64,000 nucleotides of DNA. It comes from Hyphomicrobium_A sp963759735 (lineage in GTDB: Bacteria > Pseudomonadota > Alphaproteobacteria > Rhizobiales > Hyphomicrobiaceae). The DNA lies in assembly GCA_963759735.1 (NCBI GenBank), contig CAVXAF010000007.1:1054001-1118000 (forward strand), written 5' to 3'. Under the pieces are notes generated by a model. It was given only the letters and a program-made list of their open reading frames with translations. It did not search any database and was not told where the DNA came from. Position 1 is the stretch's first letter, and the number at the start of each line of letters is the position of its first letter. This document shows, piece after piece, positions 41,280 through 50,871 of the stretch. The position numbers and the translations under genes were made by a program.

Positions 41280-42163
41280 ATGCCCAACTCGAATGGTCGC
41301 GAGCCAGCCGCGCCCGCCGATCCCCTCGTCACCGACAGCTACGAATTGATACCCGGCCGGCGGACGCTGGCCTGCTGCTGTTGTGCGATCACGCCGTCAA
41401 CGCCATTCCGAGCGAATACGGCACGCTGGGGCTTCCGGCCGATCAGCTCGAGCGCCATATCGCCTACGACATCGGCGCCGCGGGGGTGACCGAGGCACCT
41501 GGCGCAGATGCTCGACGCGCCCGGCCATCTGCACGCGCTTCTCGCGCTTGCTGATCGATCCCAATCGCGGGCTCGACGATCCGACGCTGATCATGCGCAT
41601 CTCCGACGGCGCGGTAGTGCCGGGCAACCGTCAGCTCGACGCGGACGAGCGCGAGCGCCGCGTGCGCCACTACTATGAGCCATACCATCAGCGCATCGAC
41701 GGCCTGATCGAGAGCTGCGTCGCCGCCGGCGTGCCGCCGGTGCTGCTGTCGATCCACAGCTTCACCGACAACTGGAAGGGCGTGCGCGACCCTGGCACGG
41801 CGGCGATCCTGTGGGATCGCGACTATCGCTTCTCGGTGCCGTTGCTCGATGCCCTGCGCGAGCCGAGAACGGCATCGTCGTCGGCGAGAACGAGCCCTAC
41901 GACGGCAAGCTCGCCGGCGACTGCATGTGGCAGCACGGCACGCGGCGGGGTCTCGCGCATACGATCTCGAGGTGCGCCAGGATCTCATTCGCACGCCGGA
42001 AGGCCAGCTCGCCTGGGCCGAGCGCATCGCGACGGCCGTGCAGGCGGTGTTCGCCAAGCCCGAAGCTCCGCGAGGCCATGCAAGCGGTGCAGTACTTCGG
42101 CTCGCATACCGACATCGAAGGGGCACCGCCCTACTCAGCCCCACCGAAAGGAGCACCGCATGA
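41280..42163 (+). CDS. N-formylglutamate amidohydrolase, several frameshifts
   Basis: A second member of the family, distinct from the one at 36 kb. Pieces in all three frames join to one protein: MPNSNGREPAAPADPLVTDS, LIPGR, DAGLLLLCDHAVNAIPSEYG, LGLPADQLERHIAYDIGAAG, HLAQMLDAP, CTRFSRLLIDPNRGLDDPTL, IMRISDGAVVPGNRQLDADE, VPPVLLSIHSFTDNWKGV, ENGIVVGENEPYDGKLAGDC, LEVRQDLIRTPEGQLAWAER and MQAVQYFGSHTD. At least six single-base indels are needed, of both signs. Zinc ligands (CDHA, SIHSFT) are kept. Its stop probably overlaps the DUF1244 start. Either a real pseudogene or the worst-quality part of the assembly. Confidence 0.75.
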
Positions 42164-42493
42164 GCGATATCGATGCCGACACCACGGCGCGAGCTCGAGG
42201 CGGCGGCGTTTCGGCGCTTGCTCGCGCATCTGCGCGAGCGCACCGACGTGCAGAACATCGACTTGATGAATCTCGCCGGCTTCTGCCGCAACTGCCTGTC
42301 CAACTGGTATCAGGAGGCGGCGGCCGAACGCGGACTGACGCTGGCGAAGGACGACGCCCGCGAGATCGTCTACGGCATGCCCTACAAGGAATGGCAGCAC
42401 CGCTATCAGACGGAAGCTACATCCGACGCACAGGCCAACTTCGCCAATCCCAACCAAGCCCACAGGACACAAGCCCTGATTGCCGCAGTGTGA
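42160..42493 (+). CDS. DUF1244 family protein, one frameshift
   Basis: About 110 residues. Starts MSDIDADT at 42160 (AAAGGAG upstream), then one extra base within ACCACGGCG shifts the frame to ELEAAAFRRLLAHLRERTDV, QNIDLMNLAGFCRNCLSNWY, DAREIVYGMPYKEWQHRYQT. The CRNC pair and NLAGFCRNC are family hallmarks; a metal-binding or Fe-S role has been guessed but not shown. The final ~20 residues are a polar tail. It lies directly after the amidohydrolase and before the DUF2312 gene, probably one operon. Confidence 0.85.
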
Positions 42494-42607
42494 CGCGTCG
42501 GGCCTCAGGCGCGCACAAGATTCCTCTGGATGGCTCTGTCCCTCGCCTTGAAGCGGCAAGACGGCGCCGATAGCGTTCGTCTCTCAGTCACGACGGGGAG
42601 AAGCGGA

Positions 42608-42910
42608 ATGACGACGCTACAGGCTCGGCGCAAAAGCAGCTGCGTCAGCTCGTCGAGCAGATCGAACGGCTGGAGGAGGAAAAGAAGGCGCTCGCCGGCG
42701 ACATCCGCGACAAGTTCCTCGAGGCCAAGGGTCTCGGCTTCGACGTGAAGGTGCTGCGCCAGGTGGTGCGGCTGCGCAAGAAGAGCGCTACCGAGCGCCA
42801 GGAAGAGGACGCGGTTCTCGAAGTCTATCTGCATGCTCTCGGCATGCTGGAGCAGATGGGCGGCGCCGCGCAGCGACGCGGCCGTCGAGGCGATGATCGC
42901 CGCCGAGTAG
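42608..42910 (+). CDS. DUF2312 (GapR-like) DNA-binding protein, two frameshifts
   Basis: About 100 residues. From ATG 42608 (GGGGAGAAGCGGA upstream) a missing C soon after the start restores ATGSAQKQLRQLVEQIERLE, then EEKKALAGDIRDKFLEAKGL, GFDVKVLRQVVRLRKKSATE, RQEEDAVLEVYLHALGMLEQ. One extra base near 42873 gives the end DAAVEAMIAAE. DUF2312 is the GapR family: coiled-coil dimers that clamp overtwisted AT-rich DNA ahead of replication forks and polymerases in alphaproteobacteria. A genome may have more than one member, so I do not give it the symbol. Confidence 0.82.
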
Positions 42911-42952
42911 AGCGTGCGCCGCTTCGGTTTACATCCGCCGCGGCAGCTCCGC

Positions 42953-43336
42953 TCAGCTCGCAGCCGGCTCGGCAGGAAGCGGCTTTCTGCTTCGACGATG
43001 AACTTGGCGGTGATCTGCCACTGCCTCGTCCACCACGCGGGCGCAGCTCTCGGCGGTGATCCACTCGGTCGTTTCCTGATCGAGCACCAGCCGCATCTGC
43101 TGGTCGACGATCCACGTGCCCACGTGCTGACGCGAGGCGGCTCCGTTGCGGGAGTGGGCGACGAGTATCTCGTCGCCCTTTGAGATGAAAAACCATGTCG
43201 GAAGCGGCTCGGCATTGAGGCGCTGGGCAAGTGCCTGCAGCACGGCCCGACCGACTTCACGCCTGGTCGCGGTATCTTCGGCTTCGCGGCGTCTTTTTTC
43301 GCGCTCGGTCGCGAGCGCCTCGGCCAAAGTCGTCAT
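42953..43336 (-). CDS. Hypothetical protein downstream of the bactofilin, C-terminus uncertain
   Basis: From ATG 43336: MTTLAEALATEREKRRREAE begins a charged helix, then VLQALAQRLNAEPLPTWFFI, SKGDEILVAHSRNGAASRQH, GTWIVDQQMRLVLDQETTEW. The final part in this frame is basic; in the next frame it reads ITAKFIVEAESRFLPS, which looks better, suggesting one extra base near 43025 and a different end. The ATG overlaps the bactofilin stop (ATGA), so the two are coupled. No family recognised. Confidence 0.55.
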   Translation of the reverse strand: MTTLAEALATEREKRRREAEDTATRREVGRAVLQALAQRLNAEPLPTWFFISKGDEILVAHSRNGAASRQHVGTWIVDQQMRLVLDQETTEWITAESCARVVDEAVADHRQVHRRSRKPLPAEPAAS

Positions 43337-43902
43337 GTGTTCCACCCTTTCAGTCCCCGCACTCTCCTGATTGGCTTCAATCCTCGAAGCGGCAGCATCG
43401 CCGTTGGTACGCGTGCACGCTCGATGATTTCCGGGTCGAGGACCGGCATCAGCTCATTGATGTCCTTGGTGAGCTTGATCGCGACCGTCGAACTCGGCAC
43501 CTTCGGCGATCGAAAGCTTCTGATGGGTGATGTCGCCCTCGACCTGGGCTGACGCCTGCAGCTTCACCGTCACGGCCCGGATCGAGCCGCGCACGCCGCC
43601 GCGAACCTCGATGGCCTCGGCGCAGACCATGCCGACGACCGATCCTTCTTCCGTGATCACGACCTGCTTGCCGTGCACGTTGCCGCGCACGTCGCCGTCG
43701 ACCTGCAGTTTGTTGGCGGAAATGATGGTGATACGGTCGCCGAGGATCGTTAGATCGGTGCCGATGACCGACGTGCCGCTGGTCGAAGTCGCAGACTTCT
43801 CAAAGGGCGAAGGTGCGATCGCGGCGTCTGCACGGCGGCTGCGAGGGGAGCGGGGCCGGGCTTGGGCTGGGGTAGGCCGTTCTTGGCATCGGTATTGAAC
43901 AC
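43333..43902 (-). CDS. Bactofilin / polymer-forming cytoskeletal protein, two frameshifts
   Basis: About 189 residues. GTG start at 43902 with an excellent AGGAGGTGA site. The N-terminus FNTDAKNGLPQPKPGPAPLA is a disordered tail; after one missing base near 43825 the bactofilin beta-helix follows (SVIGTDLTILGDRITI, KLQVDGDVRGNVHGKQVVIT, EEGSVVGMVCAEAIEVRGGV, GSIRAVTVKLQASAQVEGDI, THQKLSIAEGAEFDG). One extra base near 43485 leads to IKLTKDINELMPVLDPEII. Bactofilins polymerise without nucleotide and scaffold envelope or stalk proteins. A frame reading on from IIERAR as TNGDAAASRIEANQES, joining the next gene, is a possible alternative. Confidence 0.78.
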
Positions 43903-44085
43903 GAGGTCACCTCCTGCGCCATCTGGCGCGCCATCCACACGAATTAGGTGCATTTCCCCGCTGTCCATATTGCCGCACATATCCGCGGCGATTTTTTGTC
44001 GAGATGGAGTCGGAAGCCGGCCGGCGTGGTCTCACAAACGCCCAGCCGAAGCCGACGATGTGCCGCGGAGCAAGGAATGCGTACG

Positions 44086-44337
44086 ATGGAAAAGCACGCC
44101 CTCGTCGAGCAAACGCTCGGGTCTATGCAGCGCACGGCGATGAAGATCGCGGCGCTGCCTTACGGCGAACGCGAGGAAGCGCTCGACGCTGCGCATCGTG
44201 CCTATGCCAATGCGATGCACGACCTGGGACAGGACAATGTTGCGGCGGGGCGCTGGGTCGAGACGGTGATGACAGCCATTCGTGCGCTCGTCGACGAGAT
44301 CGACAACCAAGCTGCAGCGGAGCGCGCGCGGCGCTGA
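44086..44337 (+). CDS. Hypothetical small helical protein
   Basis: 83 residues: MEKHALVEQTLGSMQRTAMK then YGEREEALDAAHRAYANAMH, DLGQDNVAAGRWVETVMTAI. Predicted all-helical and cytoplasmic. AAGGA lies 9 bases before ATG 44086; an alternative ATG is at 44077. No recognised family. It precedes another hypothetical gene on the same strand. Confidence 0.55.
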   Translation: MEKHALVEQTLGSMQRTAMKIAALPYGEREEALDAAHRAYANAMHDLGQDNVAAGRWVETVMTAIRALVDEIDNQAAAERARR

Positions 44338-44438
44338 TCGTCAGAAAGTTGCGCATCGCGGTCCGTATCGGGCAGACCGTCGTTGCTCGACGTGTCGCGA
44401 AGGTTCACTATGGGGTCAGTTGAGCGTGAGCATCGCCA

Positions 44439-44816
44439 ATGCGTCCCCAACGACCACAAGTCTTCTACGCCGAGACGTCCGCCAAGCTCGATCGGCTTGA
44501 ACTGATCGCCGCGCTGCTGGAGCGCGATGCCACCAACAATCGCGTGCTGATCACTGAGTTGGGTGCTGAGCCTGCGCCCAAGGCGCGCGTGCGTGCGCGC
44601 CTGTCACGCCGTTGGCGGGCCCTCGTCGATGCAACGTCCGCCGGCGCTCGCATCGCCGTGTCGGTCGCCGGCGCGATTGCGACCAGCCCGCGCCTGCACA
44701 CCGTCCTGCGCGCCGTCTATGGCTTTACGGTCGACTTTGCCGTCGTCCTGGCGACCGGCTGCGCGGCCGTTGCTGCGCTGACCATCGCGTTCCTGCTGGT
44801 GGCGCCGCCGGCCTGA
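44439..44816 (+). CDS. Hypothetical membrane protein
   Basis: 125 residues with a cytoplasmic helical N-terminus (VFYAETSAKLDRLELIAALL) and two hydrophobic segments near residues 68-80 (ARIAVSVAGAIATS) and 96-122 (VDFAVVLATGCAAVAALTIA). No domain recognised. Same strand as the gene ending at 44337. Confidence 0.5.
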   Translation: MRPQRPQVFYAETSAKLDRLELIAALLERDATNNRVLITELGAEPAPKARVRARLSRRWRALVDATSAGARIAVSVAGAIATSPRLHTVLRAVYGFTVDFAVVLATGCAAVAALTIAFLLVAPPA

Positions 44817-44897
44817 TTCGATCACCTCCGCGTGGCGGGTCCACTGGGGGCTCGAAGGCGCTGGCGGTGGCCAGGGCCTTGCCGCGCGCTGTCGAGA

Positions 44898-45250
44898 TTA
44901 GCCGCGTTCGTACACGGCGGCGCAGACGCGGTCGTCCTCGAGCTTCTTGCTCAGATCCGTGGCGCCGCCCGGCGCCCGGCCTGCCTGATGATCGATGTGG
45001 CGCTGCTCGCACCACTGCCAGCGAGGATCTTCGCGCGAGGTCACCGGATTGGTCGGGCTCGCCGGCTTGTCGATCGAGCCGGTGTCGATCTTGGCCGGCT
45101 CCTCCTTGCGGGCGACGCCTTGACCGGCTTGCTGCGGCGGTACTGCTTGGTCACCGAGGCCGTGGTCATCCCGTCGGTGGCGCATCCCGCAACGACGAGG
45201 GATGCAAGGACGCCGATCACGAACCAAGCGTATCGATTTGTCGGCAGCAT
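44898..45250 (-). CDS. Small lipoprotein, one frameshift
   Basis: About 117 residues. MLPTNRYAWFVIGVLASLVV followed by AGCATDGMTT contains a clear lipobox (VAGC), so it is a probable lipoprotein. After GMTTASVTKQ a missing base shifts to QQAGQGVARKEEPAKIDTGS, IDKPASPTNPVTSREDPRWQ, WCEQRHIDHQAGRAPGG and DLSKKLEDDRVCAAVYERG. The end is a full stop codon at 44898. Function unknown. Confidence 0.6.
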
Positions 45251-45539
45251 GGTTCGCCCCTCTAGGTATTGCGGGCACGGACGCTAAGCAGCCGTCCCCT
45301 CCCCATGGGCTAACTGACTCGCGCGACCGCCGACAGGGCGCGGCGCCCCAATGCGGCCTTCGCCGACAAATTTGATGTGCAAATCCTATTCGAGCGACAG
45401 AAGCATTATTGCAGTTGCGAAGCGCCTCGGCACCACAACCGCGAATTTGCTAGCGTTCTCATGGCCAAATCAGCGACAGTCTGTAGGTGCACGGACGAAA
45501 CATCAGTGCGTGTGTATCGGCGCAGCGGGAAAACGCCCC

Positions 45540-45674
45540 ATGTCACGCAACATGTCACGCAAACGGACTTTGTCCGTCGAAAGCGTCACCGACAGCGCGA
45601 TCACCTGGTTCTTTGTCGGACTGGTCTTGATCGCCGCCATTGCGGCCGTTCTCGGCCAAGTGGGCATCAGCTGA
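45540..45674 (+). CDS. Hypothetical single-span small membrane protein
   Basis: 44 residues: MSRNMSRKRTLSVESVTDSA then ITWFFVGLVLIAAIAAVLGQ. A basic N-terminus followed by one transmembrane helix. A longer frame opens at 45351 but the upstream part has no hydrophobic or conserved look. No family recognised. Confidence 0.4.
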   Translation: MSRNMSRKRTLSVESVTDSAITWFFVGLVLIAAIAAVLGQVGIS

Positions 45675-45884
45675 CGCTCCTGCCGCTCTCGACCCCATGC
45701 AGACGCCGCGTATCTGCAACCCTGCGCGCATCGACGCGTTGGTAGCGGGGCCACTCTTGCGTGCACGAGCATAATCGTGCGCTGGGCGTCCTTCTTGACG
45801 AAATCGATAGCCCTGCCGCACTAGGTTGCCGCCGACAGGCGCCCACTCGCAACCCATCCAACGACACCAAATGCGGAGAGCGAC

Positions 45885-46166
45885 ATGACCCAGGATCCCA
45901 TCGCCGACACGCGGAGCAAGCTCGACGATCTCGAGCAACGCATCCACGCGGCGCGCACGTCGCTTGGCGCACGCGGTGAAATCAATGACGAGGCGCAAAA
46001 GGACTGGAAGGCGATGGTCGAGAAGCACTCCGACATTCGGCGCAAGCTCGACGCGCATGCCGATCAGCCGGCCGGCGTAGCCGAAGGCATTCACTTCGAC
46101 GTCGATATCCTGCGTACCTCATTCGAGAAATGGGTCGCGAAGGTCGAGGGCAACTTCGACAAGTAG
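45885..46166 (+). CDS. Hypothetical coiled-coil protein
   Basis: 93 residues: MTQDPIADTRSKLDDLEQRI, HAARTSLGARGEINDEAQKD, WKAMVEKHSDIRRKLDAHAD, then VDILRTSFEKWVAKVEGNFD. Heptad-rich helix with a final amphipathic segment, cytoplasmic. ATG preceded by GGAGAGCGAC. It converges with pqqA copy 2. No family recognised. Confidence 0.55.
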   Translation: MTQDPIADTRSKLDDLEQRIHAARTSLGARGEINDEAQKDWKAMVEKHSDIRRKLDAHADQPAGVAEGIHFDVDILRTSFEKWVAKVEGNFDK

Positions 46167-46191
46167 CGCCGCGGCCGCATCGGAGCGCGCC

Positions 46192-46225
46192 AAAAAAATA
46201 CGACGGTCGATTGCTCGACCGCCGT
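46192..46225 (-). terminator. Rho-independent terminator after pqqA copy 2
   Basis: On the minus strand ACGGCGGTCGA-GCAA-TCGACCGTCGT (11-bp stem with one G-T pair) is followed by ATTTTTTT. It ends the short pqqA transcript. Confidence 0.88.
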
Positions 46226-46251
46226 ATCGGTACCGCAAAAAATCGACAACG

Positions 46252-46341
46252 TTAGATGATGTCGATCTCGGCCGGCATGTAGGAAGTGACTTCGAGGCCA
46301 ACTTCCTGCTCGCGCACCTGCGGCTTGTTCCAGATCTTCAT
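46252..46341 (-). CDS. pqqA: PQQ precursor peptide PqqA, copy 2
   Basis: 29 residues: MKIWNKPQVREQEVGLEVTS then YMPAEIDII. It differs from copy 1 only at residues 3, 5 and 8; the Glu17-Tyr21 cross-link pair and the whole EVTSY-MPAEID core are identical. AAGGAGG precedes ATG 46341 by 8 bases and a terminator follows. No other pqq gene is close. It is too short for ordinary gene callers and lies under a spurious longer frame of the neighbouring lipoprotein. Confidence 0.95.
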   Translation of the reverse strand: MKIWNKPQVREQEVGLEVTSYMPAEIDII

Positions 46342-46518
46342 TGGTCGTTTCCTCCTTGAGCGGAGGACAGGAGCTAGGCTCCGTCCCCCCGCCACGGGGT
46401 ATAGTTTGCCGCACTAGAGGCCGCAACCGGATTCTTGCGGTTTTGGTTATGGATATGGGCGTTCGCTCGTCCAGGCGAGCACGCCGCAGTGCAGCAAGAC
46501 GGAGGGCCGAAAGCTGGC

Positions 46519-46978
46519 TTACTGGCCTTCCTGGACGGCGTCGGTTTCGTTCCACTTCTTGATCGCCGACAGCACCGACTTGCGACAGGGGCCGAGCGGG
46601 CCCTCGACCATCGCAGACCTCTTCGCCGCGCATTCCAGCGTCGCGATAGTTCTTGTCGCAGTATGCGGTCTGCTGCGCCTCGAGTTCGGCCTGCGACTGC
46701 TTCTTGGCGGCGTCGGGATCGTTGATGCCGGCGATCTGCGGCGCGGCTGCGGCCTCACCGGGGGCCGGCAGGCGGTCGAGCGACGGCGGCACGACGAGCG
46801 GGGCCCGCTGAGCGAGCTGCGGTTCGCCCGCCTTCTTGTTGTTGTCGCCCAAGCCGACGGCGTTGAAGATGCCGCCGTTGAACTGCACGTCATCCATGGA
46901 GCAGCCGCCTGCGAAGATCGCTAGGCACGCGGCTAGAGCCGGCAGAATGGATCTGGCAGGACCTGATCTCAGCGGCAT
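46519..46978 (-). CDS. Lipoprotein, one frameshift
   Basis: About 152 residues. SILPALAACLAIFAGGCSMD has a lipobox (FAGGC) at the end of a signal peptide. The mature protein includes NGGIFNAVGLGDNNKKAGEP, a Pro-rich linker (APLVVPPSLDRLPAPGEAAA), a charged helix (DAAKKQSQAELEAQQTAYCD) and, after one extra base near 46625, MVEGPLGPCRKSVLSAIKKW NETD. The Cys-containing end suggests a disulfide. No family recognised. Upstream of lspA's gene end, separate unit. Confidence 0.65.
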
Positions 46979-47047
46979 GCTCTCCCCCGTGGGCGCGCTT
47001 TTTCCCGCATCTTCAGTCGCGGCAGCGATCGGCGCTAATCCCCTGCG

Positions 47048-47566
47048 CTACAACGGCTTTGCGGCGTCTTTGCAACTCGCCATGAAGGAGTCATACAGCA
47101 GCCCCGCAACACCGGCAACAATGGCCACGTCGGCGATATTGAAGACGTACCAGTAGTAGCCGAAGGCATGCAGGGAGAAGAAATCCGCGACGCCCCCGAT
47201 GGTTACCCGGTCGATGGCATTGCCGATCGCCCCGCCCATGATGAGCCCCAGGGACACTGCCAGCAGGCGCCCCGTCGCCCCCCTGGCCAGCCACACCCAG
47301 AGGGCAAGCGTGGCCACCACCCCGAAGAGGGCGAGCATGATCTGGCCGGCAAAGCTCTCCTGATCGAACATGGAGTAGCTGATGCCGATGTTCTTCACGA
47401 ACACGAGGTCGAGGAAGGGCGTGACGGTGACCCGCCCGCGCTCGGCGATCTGGTAGACCTCCAGCATCCACCACTTGTGTGCCTGATCGAGCACCACGGT
47501 GATGAGGAAGACGATCAGTCCCAGCCGCGAGTAGGGTCCCCAGATCCAGCTGCGCAACGAACTCAT
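47048..47566 (-). CDS. lspA: Lipoprotein signal peptidase II
   Basis: 172 residues, four transmembrane helices. The aspartyl protease dyad lies in GNAIDRVTIGGVADF and FNIADVAIVAGV, with VKNIGISYSMF typical of the first periplasmic loop. It cleaves the signal peptides of diacylglyceryl prolipoproteins in the inner membrane. The ATG (47566) overlaps the stop of ileS by 4 bases (ATGA). ileS-lspA is a widely conserved order, so co-translation is expected. Confidence 0.95.
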   Translation of the reverse strand: MSSLRSWIWGPYSRLGLIVFLITVVLDQAHKWWMLEVYQIAERGRVTVTPFLDLVFVKNIGISYSMFDQESFAGQIMLALFGVVATLALWVWLARGATGRLLAVSLGLIMGGAIGNAIDRVTIGGVADFFSLHAFGYYWYVFNIADVAIVAGVAGLLYDSFMASCKDAAKPL

Positions 47567-50500
47567 GCGGCACCTTTGGCGCGGGCGTCGAACTCGCGTA
47601 CCGCCGCGGCATCGCGTGGCGACAGGTCGGGAAATTCGGGGTCGGCGCCGATGTCTGTCAGGATGCGCCACGAGCGGGCGCACTTGCGGCCCTCGGCGCG
47701 CTTGGGCACCACGCCGACGCCCGGGACGTCGGGCAGCGTGAAGGCGCCTTCGGGCGGCGACTTGGCGATGAGCCGCGCATCGGAGGTGATCGATACCTCG
47801 GCGAGGTCGACGCCTTCGAGCGCCCACAGCAGGTTCTTGTCGGCGACGTACACGTCGGGGGCCGCCTCGAGGCTCGAGCCGATGCGCTTGGCCGCGCGCT
47901 CCAGCTCCAGCGCGCCGGTGACGACGCGGCGTACATCGCGCACCTGATCCCACTTGCGCGCCAGTTCGTCGTTGCGCCATGCCGTGTCGAGGACCGGGAA
48001 GTTCTGCAGGTGCACCGAGCCCTCGCGCCCCGGCTGGCGAGCGAGCCACGCTTCCTCGGCCGTGAACGAGAGGATGGGCGCCAGCCAGATGACGAGCGCC
48101 TTGAAGATCTCGTCGATGACGGTGAGCGCCGCACGCCGCCGGAGGCTCGAATAAGGATCGCAATAGAGCGCGTCCTTGCGGATGTCGAAATAGAAGGACG
48201 ACAGCTCGGTGTTCATGAACTGCGACAGCACGGCAACGACCTTGCGATAGTCGTAGGTCTCGTAGGCGGCGCGCACCTCGGCATCGAGTTCGGTCAGCCG
48301 GTGCAGCATCAGCCGCTCCAGTTCGTACTCGCGCATATCCTTGAACTTGATGCGCTCGCTATCGTCGAGGTGCGCCAATGCGCCAAGCATCCAGCGCAGC
48401 GTGTTGCGCAGCTTGCGGTAGGTCTCGATGAACGTCTTGAGAATTTCCGGCCCGATGCGCAGGTCGTCCGAATAATCGGATGCCGCCACCCACAGGCGCA
48501 GAATGTCGGCGCCCGACTGCTTCATTACGTCCTGCGGGGCGACGACGTTGCCGTCGGACTTCGACATCTTCTGCCCCTTCTCGTCGAGCACGAAGCCATG
48601 TGTCAGCACGACATCGAAGGGGGCGCGGCCGCGCGTGCCGCACGATTCCAGCAGCGAGGACTGGAACCAGCCGCGGTGCTGGTCGGAGCCTTCCAGGTAC
48701 ATGACGCGATCGAAGCTATCGCGCTTATCAGAAGGGGAATTCGCGCGCGCCTCCGGCGCTATATTTCCGCGCGCCTCCGGCGCCAAATTCCCCCGCGCCT
48801 CCGGCGCGAGGCCGATGGGCGCGCGCTTCAAGCCGGCGAGGCCCGGGAAGTGCTTCGGGTCCTCGAGCGTGAAGGCGTGCGTGGAACCGGAATCGAACCA
48901 CACATCGAGGATGTCGCGCACCTGCTCCCATTGGGAGGGATCATCGACGAGGCCGGCGAGGAAGCGCTCCTTGGCGCCGTCGGCGAACCACACGTCGGCG
49001 CCGTTTTCGCCGAACGCCTGCGTGATGCGGCCCATCAGCTCTTTGGATTTGGAGAACTTGGCGGAGGGGATGACCTCGCCAGTCTCCTTGTTGCGGAACA
49101 CGGCGATGGGAACGCCCCAGGCGCGCTGCCGCGACACGACCCAGTCGGGGCGTCCTTCGACCATGCCTAGAATGCGCCTCTCGCCGGAAGCCGGCACCCA
49201 CTCCGTCTCATCGATCGCCTTCACGGCGAGCTGTCGCAGCGTCTGGTTGCCGCCTTTGGGAATGGCCTTCAACGGCTTGTCCATGGCGATGAACCACTGC
49301 GGGGTATTGCGGAAGATGACCGGCTTTTTCGAGCGCCACGAGTGCGGGTACTGATGCTTCAGGCGGCCGCGCGCGATCAGCGCCCCGGCTTCGGCCAGCG
49401 CCTTGATGACGGCATCGTTGGCGTCGCCCTTGTCGCCCTTGGCGCTCAGCACGCGTTTGTCTTCAAAGCCTGGCGCATCCTTGGTCAGCACGCCGTCGGC
49501 ATCGACCGTAAAGGGGATGGTCGTGTCGATGCCGCGCTCCTTCAGCTTGGCGGCGTTGGCCGTCCAGATGATGTAGTCGTCGGCGCCATGGCCCGGCGCG
49601 GTGTGCACGAAGCCGGTGCCGGTATCGTCGGTGACGTGATCGCCGTCGAGCAGCGGCACGTCGAAGCCGTAGCCGAGCGCCGCCAGCGGATGCGCGGCGA
49701 CGTAGCCCAGCCAGTTGCTCGCCCGTGACTGTGGCGCGCTTCTCGAACGCCTCGACCTTGGCCGACTTCATCACATCGGCTGCGAGCTTGTCGGCGAGGA
49801 TCAGCTTGATCGCCGACCTTCGCCCAATTGTTCTCGGGAGCCGCCGTCACTTCGTAAAGGCCGTAGCCGATCTTCGACGAAAACGAGATGGCGCGGTTGC
49901 CGGGGATGGTCCACGGTGTCGTCGTCCAGATGACGACCGAAGCATCGGCGACCGGGTCGATCCTTTCGGCGCGTTGGCCACGACGGGAACTTCACCCAGA
50001 TCGTATCGGATTGGTAGTCCTGGTACTCGACCTCGGCCTCGGCCAGCGCGGTCTTCTCGACCACGGACCACATCACCGGCTTGGAGCCGCGATACAGCGT
50101 GCCGTTCATGGCGAACTTCATGATCTCGCCGGCGATGGTAGCTTCGGCCGGATAGCTCATCGTCAGATAGGGATGATCCCAGTCGCCCACGACGCCGAGG
50201 CGCTTGAACTCGGTGCGCTGCACGTCGATCCAGTGGGCGGCGAACTCGCGGCACTCGGCGCGGAATTCATTGATCGGCACCGCGTCCTTGTTGCGACCCT
50301 TGGAGCGATAGTTCTCCTCGATCTTCCACTCGATCGGCAGGCCGTGGCAGTCCCAGCCGGGCACGTAGTTGGAATCGAACCCGAGCATGCTCTGCGATTT
50401 GACGACGAGATCCTTGAGGATCTTGTTGAGCGCGTGCCCGATGTGGATGTTGCCGTTGGCGTAGGGGGGGCCGTCGTGCAGCAGAAACTTCGTGCGGTTG

Positions 50501-50760
50501 CGGCCTTTTTCGCGCAGCCGCTCGTAAAGCCCCATCTCGCTCCACCGCGCCAGCAAGCGCGGCTCAAGGTCGGGCAGGCCGGCGCGCATGGGAAAGGGCG
50601 TCTCGGGCAGGAACAGCGTCTTGCCCCAGTCGCGGCCCTCGGTGCCTTCCGGCGCCGCCGCCTCGGCCTTTGGCGCGCGCTCGGGCTTAGCTGCCTGTTC
50701 GGGCGCCGCCGTCTCCTGCTTGGTCTTTACGGCGTTCTTGCCGCCGCTGTCCTTGGCCAT
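47563..50760 (-). CDS. ileS: Isoleucyl-tRNA synthetase, three frameshifts and an in-frame repeat
   Basis: About 1065 residues after removing three extra bases (near 49965, 49808 and 49715). An Ala/Lys/Glu-rich N-terminal tail of ~45 residues precedes class I motifs: HDGPPYANGNIHIGHALNKI (HIGH at ~104), WDCHGLPIEWKIEENYRSKG, the editing domain (TDDTGTGFVHTAPGHGADDY) and FVLDEKGQKMSKSDGNVVAP (KMSKS at ~732). A 24-base unit repeated three times (48737-48808) encodes ARGNLAPEARGNIAPE-like residues just before MYLEGSDQHRGWF, where related enzymes lack them. Start ATG 50760. Operon with lspA. Confidence 0.95.
48737..48808 (-). repeat. Three 24-base direct repeats inside ileS
   Basis: Units at 48737-48760, 48761-48784 and 48785-48808, each with the core CGCGCCTCCGGCGC, itself a small hairpin (GCGCC-TCC-GGCGC). 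In the ileS frame every unit is exactly 8 codons (E-A-R-G/A-N-x-x-x / A-P), so the frame is kept. Confidence 0.85.
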
Positions 50761-50871
50761 CGCCCCATTCCTGATTGCAAGCCGGCGTTCTAGCAACATG
50801 CCCCGCGCATATCCAGGCGGGTCATGCCGACGCCAGCCCGGCACGACAGCTTGTGCCGCTATCGCATATTC

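Noticed and set aside
46091..46978. A single 295-residue lipoprotein reading from 46978 through pqqA copy 2
   Set aside because: The frame past about 46625 is an artefact of an extra base; the natural stop is at 46519, and the end of the long frame is the out-of-frame reading of pqqA.
48010..49170. A 386-residue plus-strand frame across ileS
   Set aside because: Antisense shadow of IleRS; no start signal or domain.
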